Source: Eggerthellaceae bacterium
Lineage (GTDB): Bacteria > Actinomycetota > Coriobacteriia > Coriobacteriales > Eggerthellaceae
DNA: 64,000 nucleotides
Assembly: GCA_022791455.1 (NCBI GenBank)
Contig: JAAVZC010000013.1
Coordinates: 1-64,000, forward strand
Reading direction: 5' to 3'
Below the pieces are notes generated by a model. That model made no database searches, was not told the origin of the DNA, and saw only the letters and a list, made by a program, of their open reading frames with translations. A program made the position numbers and the translations under genes. Of this stretch, positions 25,979-37,713 are shown in pieces; within the stretch, counting starts at the first letter, position 1, and each line of letters starts with the position of its first letter.

Positions 25979-26599
25979 ATGAGTATCGAACGAGTGAGCA
26001 ACGCCCTGATCCCCTATGTTATCGAGCAGTCTCCGCGCGGCGAGCGCAGCTACGACATCTACTCCCGCCTGCTGAACGACCGCATCATCTTCTTGGGCGA
26101 GCAGATTGACGACCACGTGGCAAATTCCGTGGTGGCGCAGCTGCTGCACCTGGAGAGCGCCGACCCGGACAAGGACATCTCCCTGTACATCAATTCCCCG
26201 GGCGGCTCCGTTACTGCGGGCCTGGGCATTCTGGACACCATGAACTTCATCAAGTGCGACGTGTCCACCATCTGCATCGGCGAGTGCGCCTCTATGGCGG
26301 CCGTGCTGCTTTCCAACGGCGCGAAGGGCAAGCGCTTCTGCCTGCCGAATTCCATGGTGCTCATCCACCAGCCTTCCGGCGGCGCCCAGGGCCAGCAGAC
26401 CGAGATTGCCATTGTGGCTGACTTCATGCTGAAGACCCGCGACCGCTTGAACAAGATTCTGGCGGACAACACCGGCCAGACCATCGAGCGCATCCAGCTG
26501 GACACCGAGCGCGACAACTACATGACCGCCGAAGAGGCCAAGGCCTACGGCCTGGTGGACGAGATCATCACCCACCACGGCGCCCGTTCCGGCGAATAG
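25979..26599 (+). CDS. clpP: ATP-dependent Clp protease, proteolytic subunit
   Basis: A 206-residue serine peptidase forming the double-ring chamber. The catalytic triad is intact: Ser105 ([11 protein letters not shown]), His130 (VLIHQP) and Asp179 (DTERDNYM). The oxyanion-hole motif [10 protein letters not shown] lies at 72-81. The usual residue pair near the nucleophile, AASMG, reads CASMA here, a mild variation. ATG 25979 follows GAAAGAGAG. It is 18 bases upstream of clpX, its unfoldase partner, and both should be co-expressed. Confidence 0.95.
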   Translation: MSIERVSNALIPYVIEQSPRGERSYDIYSRLLNDRIIFLGEQIDDHVANSVVAQLLHLESADPDKDISLYINSPGGSVTAGLGILDTMNFIKCDVSTICIGECASMAAVLLSNGAKGKRFCLPNSMVLIHQPSGGAQGQQTEIAIVADFMLKTRDRLNKILADNTGQTIERIQLDTERDNYMTAEEAKAYGLVDEIITHHGARSGE

Positions 26600-26617
26600 G
26601 ACATAAGGAACCACCCC

Positions 26618-27982
26618 ATGACCAACGATCGACCCAAACACGGGTACCACGAAGAGGCGCCCATTTTCTGCGCCTTCTGCGGGAAGAGCCATGACGAGGT
26701 TTCCGCCATGATCTCCGGCCCCAACGGCATCTACATCTGCGACGAGTGCATTTCTTTGTGCGCCGACGCGATGATGCGCGACTTCGGCTACGCCATGCAG
26801 CAGGAGATGATGGACGGCCGCATGGGCGAGCAGGAAGAGATGGCCATGCCCACCGCCTACGTGGAGCAGCACCGCTCCGAGAACCCGGGCGCGGCGCTGG
26901 GTCATCTTCCCACCCCGCACGAGCTGTACCGCAACCTCTCCGAGCACGTGGTAGGGCAGGAAGCGGCCAAGAAGGCGCTGTCGGTGGCGGTGTACAACCA
27001 CTACAAGCGCATCTCCATGGGCGCCGAGGCGCTGGAGGGCGATGTGGAGCTGGCCAAGAGCAACATCATGCTCTTGGGCCCCACCGGCTCCGGCAAGACG
27101 CTTTTGGCCCAGACCCTGGCCCGCACACTGCAGGTGCCCTTCGCCATTGCCGACGCCACTACCTTGACCGAGGCGGGCTATGTGGGCGAGGACGTGGAGA
27201 ACATCCTGCTGAAGCTCATCACCGCCGCCGACAACGATGTGGCGCGGGCGGAGATCGGCATCATCTACATTGACGAGATCGACAAGATTGCCCGCAAGGC
27301 GGAGAACCTCTCCATCACCCGCGACGTTTCCGGCGAGGGCGTGCAGCAGGCGCTGCTGAAGATTGTGGAGGGCTGCGAGGCCAGCGTGCCGCCGCAAGGG
27401 GGCCGCAAGCACCCGCAACAGGAGTACATCCACATCGACACCACCAACATCCTGTTCATTCTGGGCGGGGCGTTCGTGGGCCTGGCGGACATCATCGCCC
27501 ACCGCGTGGGCACTTCCTCGCTGGGCTTTGCCACCGACCTTCCGGAGAACCAGAAGTTGCGCGATGCGGAACTTCTGGCTCAGGTGCTGCCGGAGGACCT
27601 CAACAAGTTCGGCATGATCCCCGAATTCGTGGGCCGCATCCCGGTCATCACCTCGCTAACCGAGCTTTCCGAAGAGGACATGGTGCGCATTCTCACCGAG
27701 CCGAAGAACGCCCTGGTGAAGCAGTACACTCGCATGTTCGAGTTCGAGCAGGCGCGGCTGGTGTTCGAACCGGAGGCTTTGCGTGCCATCGCACACGAGG
27801 CGGTGGAGCAGGGCACTGGCGCCCGCGGCCTGCGTAGCATCTGCGAGCGCGTGCTGATGGACGTGATGTACGACCTGCCGGCCCTGGGGCGCCCGGCCCG
27901 CGTGGTGGTGCACGCCTCCGACGTCACCGGCGAGACGAAGCCCATCATCGAACCGGGCGACTTCTTCGCCCCGCGGAAGTAA
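26618..27982 (+). CDS. clpX: ATP-dependent Clp protease, ATP-binding unfoldase ClpX
   Basis: A 454-residue AAA+ protein. The N-terminal zinc-binding domain has [12 protein letters not shown]...[10 protein letters not shown] (four cysteines, residues ~13-46). Walker A is GPTGSGKT near residue 151, Walker B is [11 protein letters not shown] near 215, and the C-terminal sensor-2 region is [10 protein letters not shown] near 396. The ClpP-docking loop IGF is replaced by a related loop (LGF in SSLGFATD). It recognises, unfolds and feeds proteins into ClpP. A terminator follows. Confidence 0.95.
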   Translation: MTNDRPKHGYHEEAPIFCAFCGKSHDEVSAMISGPNGIYICDECISLCADAMMRDFGYAMQQEMMDGRMGEQEEMAMPTAYVEQHRSENPGAALGHLPTPHELYRNLSEHVVGQEAAKKALSVAVYNHYKRISMGAEALEGDVELAKSNIMLLGPTGSGKTLLAQTLARTLQVPFAIADATTLTEAGYVGEDVENILLKLITAADNDVARAEIGIIYIDEIDKIARKAENLSITRDVSGEGVQQALLKIVEGCEASVPPQGGRKHPQQEYIHIDTTNILFILGGAFVGLADIIAHRVGTSSLGFATDLPENQKLRDAELLAQVLPEDLNKFGMIPEFVGRIPVITSLTELSEEDMVRILTEPKNALVKQYTRMFEFEQARLVFEPEALRAIAHEAVEQGTGARGLRSICERVLMDVMYDLPALGRPARVVVHASDVTGETKPIIEPGDFFAPRK

Positions 27983-28000
27983 GCTTCCCTTTGAGTTATC

Positions 28001-28030
28001 GGGGCCGAGGCGATTGCCGTCGGCCCTTTT
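28001..28030 (+). terminator. clpPX terminator
   Basis: GGGCCGA (28002-28008) pairs with TCGGCCC (28020-28026), followed by TTTT, 20 bases after clpX. Confidence 0.8.
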
Positions 28031-28069
28031 CCTATTACTGGTCAACGATCAAGCACGAGGATGGTTCCA

Positions 28070-30754
28070 ATGGCGGAAAACACCCAGGAGCAGAAGGCCC
28101 CCAAGGCGCCGGACTTCGATTTCCAGGCCCATGAGAAGCCGATATTCGAGGCATGGCGCGAGCATGGATTCTTCCAGCGGGGGAACGGTTTCGGCGAACA
28201 TGCCGACGACACCTACACTATCGTCATTCCGCCGCCCAATATCACCGGCATGCTGCACATGGGCCATGCCCTCAACGACACCATTCAGGACGCCTGCATC
28301 CGCCGCGCCCGCATGCAGGGCTACAAGACCCGTTGGGTGCTGGGCACCGACCATGCCGGCATTGCCACCCAGACCAAGGTGGACAAGAAGCTGGCCAGCG
28401 AGGGGATCAGCCGCCTGGAGATTGGCCGCGAGGCCTTCGTTGAGGCCTGCTACGACTGGTACAAGGAATACGGCGCCACCATCGTGCGCCAGATTCAGGG
28501 CATCGGCTGCAGCTGCGATTACGACCACGAGCACTTCACCATGGAGCCGGCCTACGTGCACGCGGTGCGCGAGCTTTTCGTGCGCTGGTACAAGGACGGC
28601 CTTATCTACCGCGGAAAGCGCATTGTGAACTGGTGCCCCAGCTGCACCACCGCCATTGCCGACGACGAAGCGGAGTACGTGCCCGAGAAGGGGCATCTGT
28701 GGTACCTGCGCTACCCGCTGACCGAGCCGGTGGACGGGCTTGAGTACCTGGTGGTGGCCACCACGCGCCCCGAGACCATGCTGGGCGACACCGGCGTGGC
28801 CGTGAACCCCAAGGACGAGCGCTTCGCCCATTTGGTGGGCAAGACCGTGAAGCTGCCGCTGGTGGACCGGAAGATTCCCATCTTCGCCGACTGGCATGTG
28901 GACACCGAGTTCGGCACCGGCTGCGTGAAGGTGACCCCCTCCCACGACCCCAACGACTGGGCCATGGGGGAGAAGGCGGGGCTGCCCCGCATCAACATCT
29001 TCGACGAGACGGCGCACGTGGTGGAAGGTTTCGGCGAATTCTCCGGCATGGACCGCGACCAGGCGCGCGAGGCGGTTGTGGCCGCCTTCGACGAGCTGGG
29101 GCTGCTGGACCACATCGAGGACCACGACCACTCCGTAATGACCTGCTACCGCTGCCACACCAAGCTGGAGCCGTGGGAGTCCGAGCAGTGGTTCGTGGCG
29201 GTCGACGGCCTGAAGAAGGCCGCTGCGGCCGCCGTTGAGAGCGGCGAGATCCAGTTCCACCCGGCTCGTTGGAAGCAGGTGTACCTGGATTGGCTGGCGA
29301 ACCTGAAGGACTGGTGCATCTCCCGCCAGCTGTGGTGGGGCCATCGCATTCCCATGTACTACTGCGACGAGTGCGGCTGGGAAGACGCCTCGGTGGACGA
29401 GGTTGAGGTTTGCCCGGTGTGCGGCGCGCCAGTGCGTCAGGATAACGACGTGCTGGACACCTGGTTCTCCAGCCAGCTATGGCCCTTTGCCACTATGGGC
29501 TGGGCCGAAGAGGGGATGGACGCGCCGGAAATGAAGGAGGCCTATCCCACCCAGGTGCTCTCCACCGCCCGCGACATCATGGGCCTGTGGGTGGCGCGCA
29601 TGGTGATGGCTTCCGAATACTGCACCGGCCAGATTCCCTTCCAGAACGTGATCATTCACCCCACGGTGATGGCGGCCGACGGCAAGCCCATGTCCAAGAG
29701 CCGCGGCAACGGCGTGGACCCGCTGAAGCTCATCCAGGACTACGGCGCCGACGGCATGCGATTCGGCCTGCTTCTGCAGGTGACCGGTGCGCAGGACATG
29801 CGCTTCAACGAGAACAAGCTGGTCTCCAGCCGCAACTTCGCCAACAAGATTCGCAACGCCGCCCGCTTCGTGCTCATGAACATGGAGGGCTTCGAGCCGG
29901 GAGAGCCGGAGGCGCGCACCGACGCCGACCGCTGGATCTTCTCCCGTTTGGCGAAGTTGATCGAATCCGTTGACGCCGGGTTCGACGCGTACGAGTTCTC
30001 CGATGTCACCCGCGAGCTGAACAACTTCTTCTGGAACGAGTTCTGCGACTGGTACATCGAGTTTTCCAAGAGCCGCTTGGCGGAAGGGGCAGACCCCGCT
30101 GACCGCCTGGCTTGCCAGCGCAACCTGGTGTTCGTGCTCGACCAGGCGCTGCGGCTTTTGCACCCCATCATGCCGTTCGTGACCGAGGAGATCTACCAGG
30201 AGCTGCCGGTGCGCGAAACCGAGTTCCTCATTGTGGCCCCGTGGCCCAAGGCCGCGCGTGCCGCCGCGCTGGGCTCTGATGAAGCCGAGCGCGCCATCGA
30301 CTTGGTGGTGGGCGTGGTTTCCGCTGTGCGCTCTGCCCGCAGCCGCTATGGCATCTCGCCCCGCCAAGAGCTTGATGTGGTGGTTAAGGCGGAAGGGGAG
30401 GACGCTGCGCTGCTGGAGCAGCAAGCGGGCCTCATCTCCGCCCTGGCCCGCGCCGCGAGCCTTTCCATCGGCGCGGATGCGGAAAAGCCCGCGGAGTCTT
30501 CGACGGCCGTCGTCTCGGGCCTCGAGGTGTACACCTGCCTGGCCGGGTTCGTGGACTTCGCTGCCGAGCGCGCCCGCATCGAGAAGGAGCTGGCGAAGGT
30601 GAGCGCCGATGCTGCCAAGTTCGCCAAGAAGCTCTCGAACCCCGGCTTTTTGGCGAAAGCCGCGCCGGAGATCATCGAAAAGGACAAGGCGAAGCTGGCA
30701 GAGTTGGAGGACACCCGAGACCGCCTGTCTGCGTCTTTGCAGGAACTCGGCTAA
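28070..30754 (+). CDS. valS: Valyl-tRNA synthetase
   Basis: An 894-residue class I synthetase that charges tRNA-Val. The ORF track begins at ATG 28061, but GAGG ends at 28060, so ATG 28070 gives the proper nine-base spacing. The HIGH-type motif is PPNITGMLHMGHALN (near residue 48-62), and the KMSKS motif is GKPMSKSRGN (near 540). The editing domain CP1 lies between (~150-350). The anticodon-binding domain follows, and the last ~65 residues form the typical tRNA-contacting coiled coil (ARIEKELAKVSADAAKFAKKL). No T-box leader is visible before it. Confidence 0.96.
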   Translation: MAENTQEQKAPKAPDFDFQAHEKPIFEAWREHGFFQRGNGFGEHADDTYTIVIPPPNITGMLHMGHALNDTIQDACIRRARMQGYKTRWVLGTDHAGIATQTKVDKKLASEGISRLEIGREAFVEACYDWYKEYGATIVRQIQGIGCSCDYDHEHFTMEPAYVHAVRELFVRWYKDGLIYRGKRIVNWCPSCTTAIADDEAEYVPEKGHLWYLRYPLTEPVDGLEYLVVATTRPETMLGDTGVAVNPKDERFAHLVGKTVKLPLVDRKIPIFADWHVDTEFGTGCVKVTPSHDPNDWAMGEKAGLPRINIFDETAHVVEGFGEFSGMDRDQAREAVVAAFDELGLLDHIEDHDHSVMTCYRCHTKLEPWESEQWFVAVDGLKKAAAAAVESGEIQFHPARWKQVYLDWLANLKDWCISRQLWWGHRIPMYYCDECGWEDASVDEVEVCPVCGAPVRQDNDVLDTWFSSQLWPFATMGWAEEGMDAPEMKEAYPTQVLSTARDIMGLWVARMVMASEYCTGQIPFQNVIIHPTVMAADGKPMSKSRGNGVDPLKLIQDYGADGMRFGLLLQVTGAQDMRFNENKLVSSRNFANKIRNAARFVLMNMEGFEPGEPEARTDADRWIFSRLAKLIESVDAGFDAYEFSDVTRELNNFFWNEFCDWYIEFSKSRLAEGADPADRLACQRNLVFVLDQALRLLHPIMPFVTEEIYQELPVRETEFLIVAPWPKAARAAALGSDEAERAIDLVVGVVSAVRSARSRYGISPRQELDVVVKAEGEDAALLEQQAGLISALARAASLSIGADAEKPAESSTAVVSGLEVYTCLAGFVDFAAERARIEKELAKVSADAAKFAKKLSNPGFLAKAAPEIIEKDKAKLAELEDTRDRLSASLQELG

Positions 30755-30779
30755 GTTGGGTACCAGCCTTCTGCGCCTT

Positions 30780-30788
30780 TGCTATAAT
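30780..30788 (+). promoter_or_regulatory. Extended -10 promoter of the zinc-ribbon gene
   Basis: TGCTATAAT is a consensus extended -10, 67 bases before the ATG at 30855. The nearest -35-like hexamer, TTGGGT, is spaced too far (21 bases), in line with extended -10 promoters that need little -35 contact. Confidence 0.6.
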
Positions 30789-30854
30789 CCGATGATTGTG
30801 GGTTAAGTGAGCTGGGCGCACAAGGCGACCCGGTCCGCGAAAAGGAGATCTGAC

Positions 30855-31355
30855 ATGAGCGAGTTGCTCTCGCAGTTTTGGACAGAGCAGATGCAAACCG
30901 CCCTTAACGTGGTGGTGGTGCTTCTCATCATTCTCTACATCCTCTCCATCGTATGGGTGGTGCGCGACGCTTATCTGCGCGGCACTCTGTGGTACATCTG
31001 GGGTATTGTGGCGCTGGTGCCGGTGCTGGGGCTTATCGCCTACTGCATGCTGCGCCCGCCGCTGTTGTCGGTGGACCGTGACGAGCAGGAGCTGGAAATT
31101 GCCCTCAAGCAACGGCAATTGATGAAGTACGGCGAATGCGCTACCTGCGGATATCCCGTGGAAGCGGACTACGTGCTGTGCCCGAACTGCCACACGCAAT
31201 TGAAGAACCTCTGCTCCCACTGCCAGCATGCGCTGGATCCGGCTTGGCAGATTTGCCCCTATTGCGCCACACCGGTGGGAGGCGTGCCCCGTTCTTCTGC
31301 TGCCGGCGCGGCTCCTCGCCGTCGTCGTTCGGCCAACCCGACAGGCCAAGCATAA
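30855..31355 (+). CDS. Membrane protein with double zinc ribbon
   Basis: ATG 30855 with AAAGGAGAT upstream gives 166 residues; the longer frame lacks such a site. Two membrane helices (residues ~12-34 and ~42-61) are followed by an amphipathic stretch and two zinc-ribbon halves: CATCGYP...CPNC and CSHC...CPYC (residues ~96-140), eight cysteines in CxxC pairs. The tail is basic (PRRRRSA). The topology places the zinc ribbons in the cytoplasm. No specific family is recognised. It stands alone between valS and thrS with its own promoter and terminator. Confidence 0.75.
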   Translation: MSELLSQFWTEQMQTALNVVVVLLIILYILSIVWVVRDAYLRGTLWYIWGIVALVPVLGLIAYCMLRPPLLSVDRDEQELEIALKQRQLMKYGECATCGYPVEADYVLCPNCHTQLKNLCSHCQHALDPAWQICPYCATPVGGVPRSSAAGAAPRRRRSANPTGQA

Positions 31356-31395
31356 GACGCAGCCAGCTTTCCAGGCACGTCAACACTCTTGAAAC

Positions 31396-31423
31396 AACTG
31401 CCCGCCGCAAGGCGGGTTTGTTG
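31396..31423 (+). terminator. Terminator upstream of thrS
   Basis: CCCGCC-GCAA-GGCGGG with outer AACAA/TTGTT pairs and a TTTGTT tail. It ends the zinc-ribbon gene, lying 40 bases after its stop. Confidence 0.8.
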
Positions 31424-31436
31424 CGATAAAAGCCAA

Positions 31437-31468
31437 GATGTTCCTCGCGGTTTTTCCGCGCGAACATC
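31437..31468 (+). promoter_or_regulatory. Hairpin in the thrS leader
   Basis: GATGTTC (31437-31443) pairs with GAACATC (31462-31468), with inner CGCGG/CCGCG pairs and a T-rich loop. It sits 48 bases before the thrS start. It may be a second terminator or a structured element regulating thrS; no T-box features (AGGGUGGNACCGCG) are seen. Confidence 0.4.
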
Positions 31469-31516
31469 GAGCAGTGCAGGCGCTTTGTGCGCGCCCGGCA
31501 CGAGAAAGGAACTCTT

Positions 31517-33430
<1,914 letters not shown>

Positions 33431-33507
33431 CTTGTTTTAACGTAGGCACGTGGCGGGCGGGGCAGTTTCAGCACACTCAGCCCGCCCCGCCAAAGATCGC
33501 GATATTA

Positions 33508-33541
33508 GAAGAAGCGACCCGATTTTCAGGGTCGCTTCTTC
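33508..33541. terminator. Bidirectional terminator between thrS and trxB
   Basis: GAAGAAGCGACCC and GGGTCGCTTCTTC form a perfect 13-bp stem with an eight-base loop. Each arm ends in a pyrimidine- or purine-rich run, which suits termination from both convergent genes. A GC-rich imperfect repeat (GGCGGGCGGGGC/GCCCGCCCCGCC) precedes it. Confidence 0.75.
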
Positions 33542-33656
33542 ATGTTGGGCTTACTTTTGCTGAAAATCTTTGCGTCGCTTCCTTAATCGCGATCGACGCG
33601 GGATCAGCGGGGTGCGTGGGATGAAACTGTTCCGCCCGCCGCGGGCCGGCAGGTTG

Positions 33657-34610
33657 CTAGAGTGTTTCGGCTTCGATGTCTGCTAGTTCGTCGAGGTATT
33701 CGGCGGCGGCTTGAGCGGCGAGGGCACCGTCGGCTACGGCGGTGACTACTTGGCGCAAGGGCGTAGTGCGAACGTCTCCGGCCACGAAGACGCCAGGAGT
33801 AGCCGTGCTGGTGCCGTCGCCGGTCATCACGTAGCCTTGAGGGGAAAGCGGCACAAGGCTCGCGAAGTTCTCGCTGTTCGGTGCCATGCCGACGGCGATA
33901 AAGATGGCGCTGACGGGCAGCTCTCGCTGCTCGCTGGTTTTGAGGTTCGCCACTTGCACGCCTGAGATGCGTCCATCGGTTTCGACAAGCGAGGTAACCA
34001 CACTGTCCCAAACGAACTCGAGGTTCTCGATTTCCCGCAGACGGTCATGGTAAATGGGGGTGGCGCGCAGGGTGTCGCGACGATGCACCAGGTACACTTT
34101 GCGGCAGATGCGGGAGAGGTAGATGGCGTCAGCCGCGGCTGTGTCGCCACCGCCGATGACCGCCACGTCCTTCCCGCGGAAGAAGTTGCCGTCGCAGGTG
34201 GCGCAATAGGACACGCCCTTGCCGGTGAGCTCTTCCTCGAGCGGCAACCCCAGCTTTTTCGGCCGGGCACCGGTGGCAATGACCACGGATTTTGCCCAAT
34301 AGGTGCCGAACGGGGTGCGGATCACCTTCACGGCTCCCATGTCCTCTACGCTGGTCACTTCTTCGGAAATGACCGATGCGCCGAAGGAAAAAGCCTGGTC
34401 GGCTATGATCATGGAGAGGTCGAACCCGCTCGTGTTGGCGTTGTAACCCGGGTAGTTTTCCAGGTGCTCTGTTTGCGCCAGCTGGCCACCAGGGGAGAGG
34501 CGCTCGAAAATGACCGGCTTCAAACCGGCCCGAGCAGCATAGAGCCCCGCAGTAAGACCTGCGGGGCCCGCTCCGATGATGGCGATATCGTAGGTCTTGA
34601 TATCTTCCAT
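33657..34610 (-). CDS. trxB: Thioredoxin reductase
   Basis: A 317-residue flavoprotein. The FAD-binding loop [15 protein letters not shown] lies at 13-27, the redox-active pair is CATC (near 136-139), the NADPH-binding loop is [10 protein letters not shown] (near 153-162), and [15 protein letters not shown] near 280 is the FAD-binding C-terminal motif. It reduces thioredoxin with NADPH in the cytoplasm. It lies 14 bases downstream of trxA on the minus strand, forming a two-gene operon with its substrate. Confidence 0.95.
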   Translation of the reverse strand: MEDIKTYDIAIIGAGPAGLTAGLYAARAGLKPVIFERLSPGGQLAQTEHLENYPGYNANTSGFDLSMIIADQAFSFGASVISEEVTSVEDMGAVKVIRTPFGTYWAKSVVIATGARPKKLGLPLEEELTGKGVSYCATCDGNFFRGKDVAVIGGGDTAAADAIYLSRICRKVYLVHRRDTLRATPIYHDRLREIENLEFVWDSVVTSLVETDGRISGVQVANLKTSEQRELPVSAIFIAVGMAPNSENFASLVPLSPQGYVMTGDGTSTATPGVFVAGDVRTTPLRQVVTAVADGALAAQAAAEYLDELADIEAETL

Positions 34611-34624
34611 ATATACGTGCGCCT

Positions 34625-34933
34625 TTAAGCGATGAAGGTGAGCAGGTTCTGCTTCGGCTGCGCGCCCACTGTTTGCTTGGCGGGCTCGCCGTCCTTGAAG
34701 AGGATGAGGGTGGGGACACTGGTCACGTTGTAGTGGGCGGCAATCTCGGGCGTGGCGTCGATGTCTACCTTATAGACGGCCACTTCGCCCGCTTTCTCGG
34801 CAGCTACTTCATCGAGCACCGGCGCCAGCATGCGGCAGGGGCCGCACCAGGTGGCGAAGAAGTCTACGAGCACCTTGCCCGGGGCCTTGAGAACTTTTTC
34901 CTGAAAATCGTCGGCAGTAAGAACTTGGCTCAT
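34625..34933 (-). CDS. trxA: Thioredoxin
   Basis: ATG 34933, preceded by a full AGGAGGT six bases upstream, is chosen over the longer frame, giving 102 residues, a typical thioredoxin. The active site [18 protein letters not shown] lies at ~26-43 with the CGPC pair, and the cis-proline loop is [14 protein letters not shown] (~68-81). It supplies reducing power to ribonucleotide reductase and other enzymes. The 248-base gap to the divergent antiporter gene shows nothing I can firmly support. Confidence 0.95.
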   Translation of the reverse strand: MSQVLTADDFQEKVLKAPGKVLVDFFATWCGPCRMLAPVLDEVAAEKAGEVAVYKVDIDATPEIAAHYNVTSVPTLILFKDGEPAKQTVGAQPKQNLLTFIA

Positions 34934-35181
34934 GATGTACCTCCTGTGATACGTAATGGTGGGTAAGTCAATCTTGCCATTTCGCGCCCAGCAGCAGAAC
35001 TGGATGCGCAAAACTGCACCGCCTTTGTAACTTTGACAGCGTTCTTGTGGGAGATCCGTAAGAATGAAGATGACGGCAATCGACTTTGGATAAAACCCGG
35101 CAACAAGACAGCTGTCTGGATCAAAGAATGGAATAATAAGGAGGAAGAATTCATCGGGATAAGAAGTTCGAGGTTGCGGCG

Positions 35182-36516
35182 ATGACGGTAGATTTGGTTT
35201 CTTTGGCGATCATCTGCGCCGTCTCCTTCGTTTGCCCGGTGCTTTCGCAAATTATTCCCGGCAAGCCCATACCTGAAACGGTGTTTCTGCTCATCGGAGG
35301 CATGGTGCTGGGGCCGAACCTGCTTGCCGTGGTGGGAACCGACAATGCAATCTCTCTGTTGTCAGATTTGGGGCTGGGTTTTCTGTTCCTTCTGGCTGGC
35401 TACGAGATAGATCCGAAGAATCTGGCCGGAAGCGAAGGCCGGCGCGGGTTTGCCACCTGGTTCGCAAGCCTGGCGCTTGCGTTTGTGGTCGTGTGGTTGT
35501 GGCCTGAGTTCTCCGTGACCACCATCGACGGCATTGCCGTGGTCATCGCGCTTACCACCACCGCTATCGGCACCCTTATGCCCATCTTGCAGGAGAACAA
35601 GGTGTTCGGGACGCGCTTAGGGAACGCCGTGCTGAACTACGGCACCTGGGGCGAAGTGCTTCCCATTTTGGCCATGACGCTTCTGCTCTCGACGCGGGCG
35701 CGGTGGGAGACTATCGCGGTGCTTGCGGCATTCGTGGCCATCGCGGTGTTCGCTGCCGTTGTTCCGCGGCTGGCCCGGAAGGCGGGCGGCAAGCTGTTCC
35801 GCTTAATCGAACGCAATGCCGATACCAATTCCCAGATGTTCGTTCGAACGGTGGTTCTTCTGCTCACGGTGCTGGTGGCGGTTTCGGCAGTGTTTCAGCT
35901 GGACATCGTGCTGGGAGCATTCGCCGCCGGCTTCGTGCTCCGATTCGTGGTGCCGGAGGGGAACGAGCTGCTTGAGGCCAAGCTTAACTCCATTGGGTTT
36001 GGATTCTTCATTCCGCTGTTCTTCGTGTGCTCGGGGGCCAAGATTGACGTGACTGCGGTTTTTGCGAACCCGGGACTTTTGGTGCTATTCATCTGCCTGC
36101 TGCTCCTGGTGCGCGCTATTCCCATTTATATCGCTATGGCCACCGACAAAGAGACCGGATCGTGGCCTGCGGCATCGCGACTGACCGTGGCCATCTACTG
36201 CACAACCGCGCTGCCGCTTATCGTGGCCGTTACCGCCATCGCCACGAGCGCCGGCGCCATGACCCAAGACGTCGCATCGGTGCTGGTGGCAGCCGGCGGC
36301 ATTACCGTGCTCGTGATGCCGTTCGTGGCGTCGCTGGCGCTGCGCACCGTTTCCGCCCATCCCATCAGTGCCGCGAAGGAGATTGCCCACGATCCGCGTG
36401 CGTTCCGCACCATCATCCGCGACCATAGCCGCGTTTCCCACGACAGCTGGGAGCAGCACACGCGGGTAGTACCGGAGGCTGCAGGAGGGCAATCCGCCGA
36501 AGACGACGGGAAGTAG
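35182..36516 (+). CDS. Cation:proton antiporter (CPA2 family)
   Basis: A 444-residue membrane protein with about twelve hydrophobic segments. The opening helices (FVCPVLSQIIPGKPIPETVFLLIGGMVLGP, residues ~16-46) and GFLFLLAGYEIDP (near 69-81) fit the Na+/H+ exchanger fold of CPA2 transporters. No C-terminal TrkA/RCK regulatory domain is present; instead there is a polar tail of about 60 residues. It may exchange sodium or potassium for protons to hold internal pH. The ion cannot be told. ATG 35182 has a poor ribosome binding site. Confidence 0.85.
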   Translation: MTVDLVSLAIICAVSFVCPVLSQIIPGKPIPETVFLLIGGMVLGPNLLAVVGTDNAISLLSDLGLGFLFLLAGYEIDPKNLAGSEGRRGFATWFASLALAFVVVWLWPEFSVTTIDGIAVVIALTTTAIGTLMPILQENKVFGTRLGNAVLNYGTWGEVLPILAMTLLLSTRARWETIAVLAAFVAIAVFAAVVPRLARKAGGKLFRLIERNADTNSQMFVRTVVLLLTVLVAVSAVFQLDIVLGAFAAGFVLRFVVPEGNELLEAKLNSIGFGFFIPLFFVCSGAKIDVTAVFANPGLLVLFICLLLLVRAIPIYIAMATDKETGSWPAASRLTVAIYCTTALPLIVAVTAIATSAGAMTQDVASVLVAAGGITVLVMPFVASLALRTVSAHPISAAKEIAHDPRAFRTIIRDHSRVSHDSWEQHTRVVPEAAGGQSAEDDGK

Positions 36517-36549
36517 CGGCCGTCGAGCGATGCGCGCCCTTGACGGGTC

Positions 36550-36558
36550 TGCTAGTAT
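36550..36558 (+). promoter_or_regulatory. Extended -10 promoter of prfA
   Basis: TGCTAGTAT lies 55 bases before the GTG start. It shares the TGCTA--AT form with the elements at 3675, 30780 and 40831. Confidence 0.5.
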
Positions 36559-36613
36559 GAAAAAGTTGCACTGAACGAACGAATTGATCATGACGCCTTA
36601 GGAGGAGCAACCC

Positions 36614-37687
36614 GTGGCGGATAACGATATGCGCGACAAGCTTGAGAAGATTATTGCGGCCTATAGCGAACTGCAGGCCAAGATGGGCGATCCTGCGGTG
36701 CTGGCGGACCAGAAGGAGTACAACCGCCTTGCCAAGGAGTACGCCAACCAGGGCCCGCTGGCCAAGAAGGCGGCCGAGTACGTGTCCGCCTACGACGACC
36801 TCATGGAAGCGAAGGAAATGCTCTCTGATTCCGAGATGCGCGACTTCGCCCAAGAGGAAATCTCCCGCATCGAGGGGATTCTGCCGGGCCTGGAAGAGGA
36901 CATTAAGTTCATGCTGATTCCGGCCGACCCGGCTGACGACAAGGACATCATCGTGGAGATCCGCGCGGCGGCTGGCGGCGACGAGGCGGCCATCTTCGCC
37001 GGAGACCTCTACAAGATGTACGAGCGCTTCGCCTCCTCGCAGGGATGGAAGACCGAGACCATGGACGTTTCCCCCTCCGACGCCGGCGGTTACAAGGAAA
37101 TCCAGTTCAAGGTGAAGGGCGACAAAGTGTACTCGGTGATGAAATTCGAGTCCGGTGTGCACCGTGTCCAGCGCGTTCCCAAGACCGAGAGCCAGGGGCG
37201 CATTCACACCTCCACCGCCACCGTGGCAGTGCTTCCGGAAGCCGACGAGGTGGAAGTGGAGATCAACGAGAACGATCTGCGCATCGACGTGTACCGCGCC
37301 GGCGGTCCGGGCGGCCAGTGCGTTAACACTACCGACTCCGCTGTGCGCATCACGCACCTGCCGAGCGGCCTTGTGGTGCAGTCTCAGGACCAGAAGTCCC
37401 AGCTGCAGAACAAGATTGCCGCCATGGCCGTGCTGCGCGCACGCCTGTACGAGAAGATGCTCGCGGAGCAGCAAGCGGCCGAGGGTGCCAAGCGCCTTGC
37501 CCAGATTGGTTCCGGCGACCGCGCCGAGAAGGTGCGCACCTATAACGGCCCCCAGGACCGCGTCACCGATCATCGCATCGGCTACAACGGCACCTACAAC
37601 GGCGTGCTTTTGGGAGACGGCCTGTCCGACCTTATCACTGCTCTTCAAGCAGCTGACCGCGCGCAAAAACTGGAAGAAGCGGTTTAG
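36614..37687 (+). CDS. prfA: Peptide chain release factor 1
   Basis: A 357-residue factor that ends translation at UAA and UAG. GTG 36614 follows AGGAGGAGC. The stop-codon-reading tripeptide PxT is in RVPKTESQGRIHTSTATVAVLPE (near 187-205), and the peptidyl-hydrolysis motif GGQ is in YRAGGPGGQCVNTTDSAVR (near 226-240). Domain 1 at the N-terminus is helical. Its glutamine is methylated by PrmC, encoded directly downstream, a conserved pairing. Confidence 0.96.
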   Translation: MADNDMRDKLEKIIAAYSELQAKMGDPAVLADQKEYNRLAKEYANQGPLAKKAAEYVSAYDDLMEAKEMLSDSEMRDFAQEEISRIEGILPGLEEDIKFMLIPADPADDKDIIVEIRAAAGGDEAAIFAGDLYKMYERFASSQGWKTETMDVSPSDAGGYKEIQFKVKGDKVYSVMKFESGVHRVQRVPKTESQGRIHTSTATVAVLPEADEVEVEINENDLRIDVYRAGGPGGQCVNTTDSAVRITHLPSGLVVQSQDQKSQLQNKIAAMAVLRARLYEKMLAEQQAAEGAKRLAQIGSGDRAEKVRTYNGPQDRVTDHRIGYNGTYNGVLLGDGLSDLITALQAADRAQKLEEAV

Positions 37688-37713
37688 TCCCCTTGTCTCG
37701 CGGAGGAGGCGGT

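Noticed and set aside
31356-31516. T-box riboswitch upstream of thrS
   Set aside because: No specifier loop or conserved T-box sequence, only two simple hairpins.
35032-35060. TTGACA at about 35032 as a promoter of the antiporter gene
   Set aside because: No -10 hexamer at a suitable distance; spacing to TAAGAAT is 20 bases.
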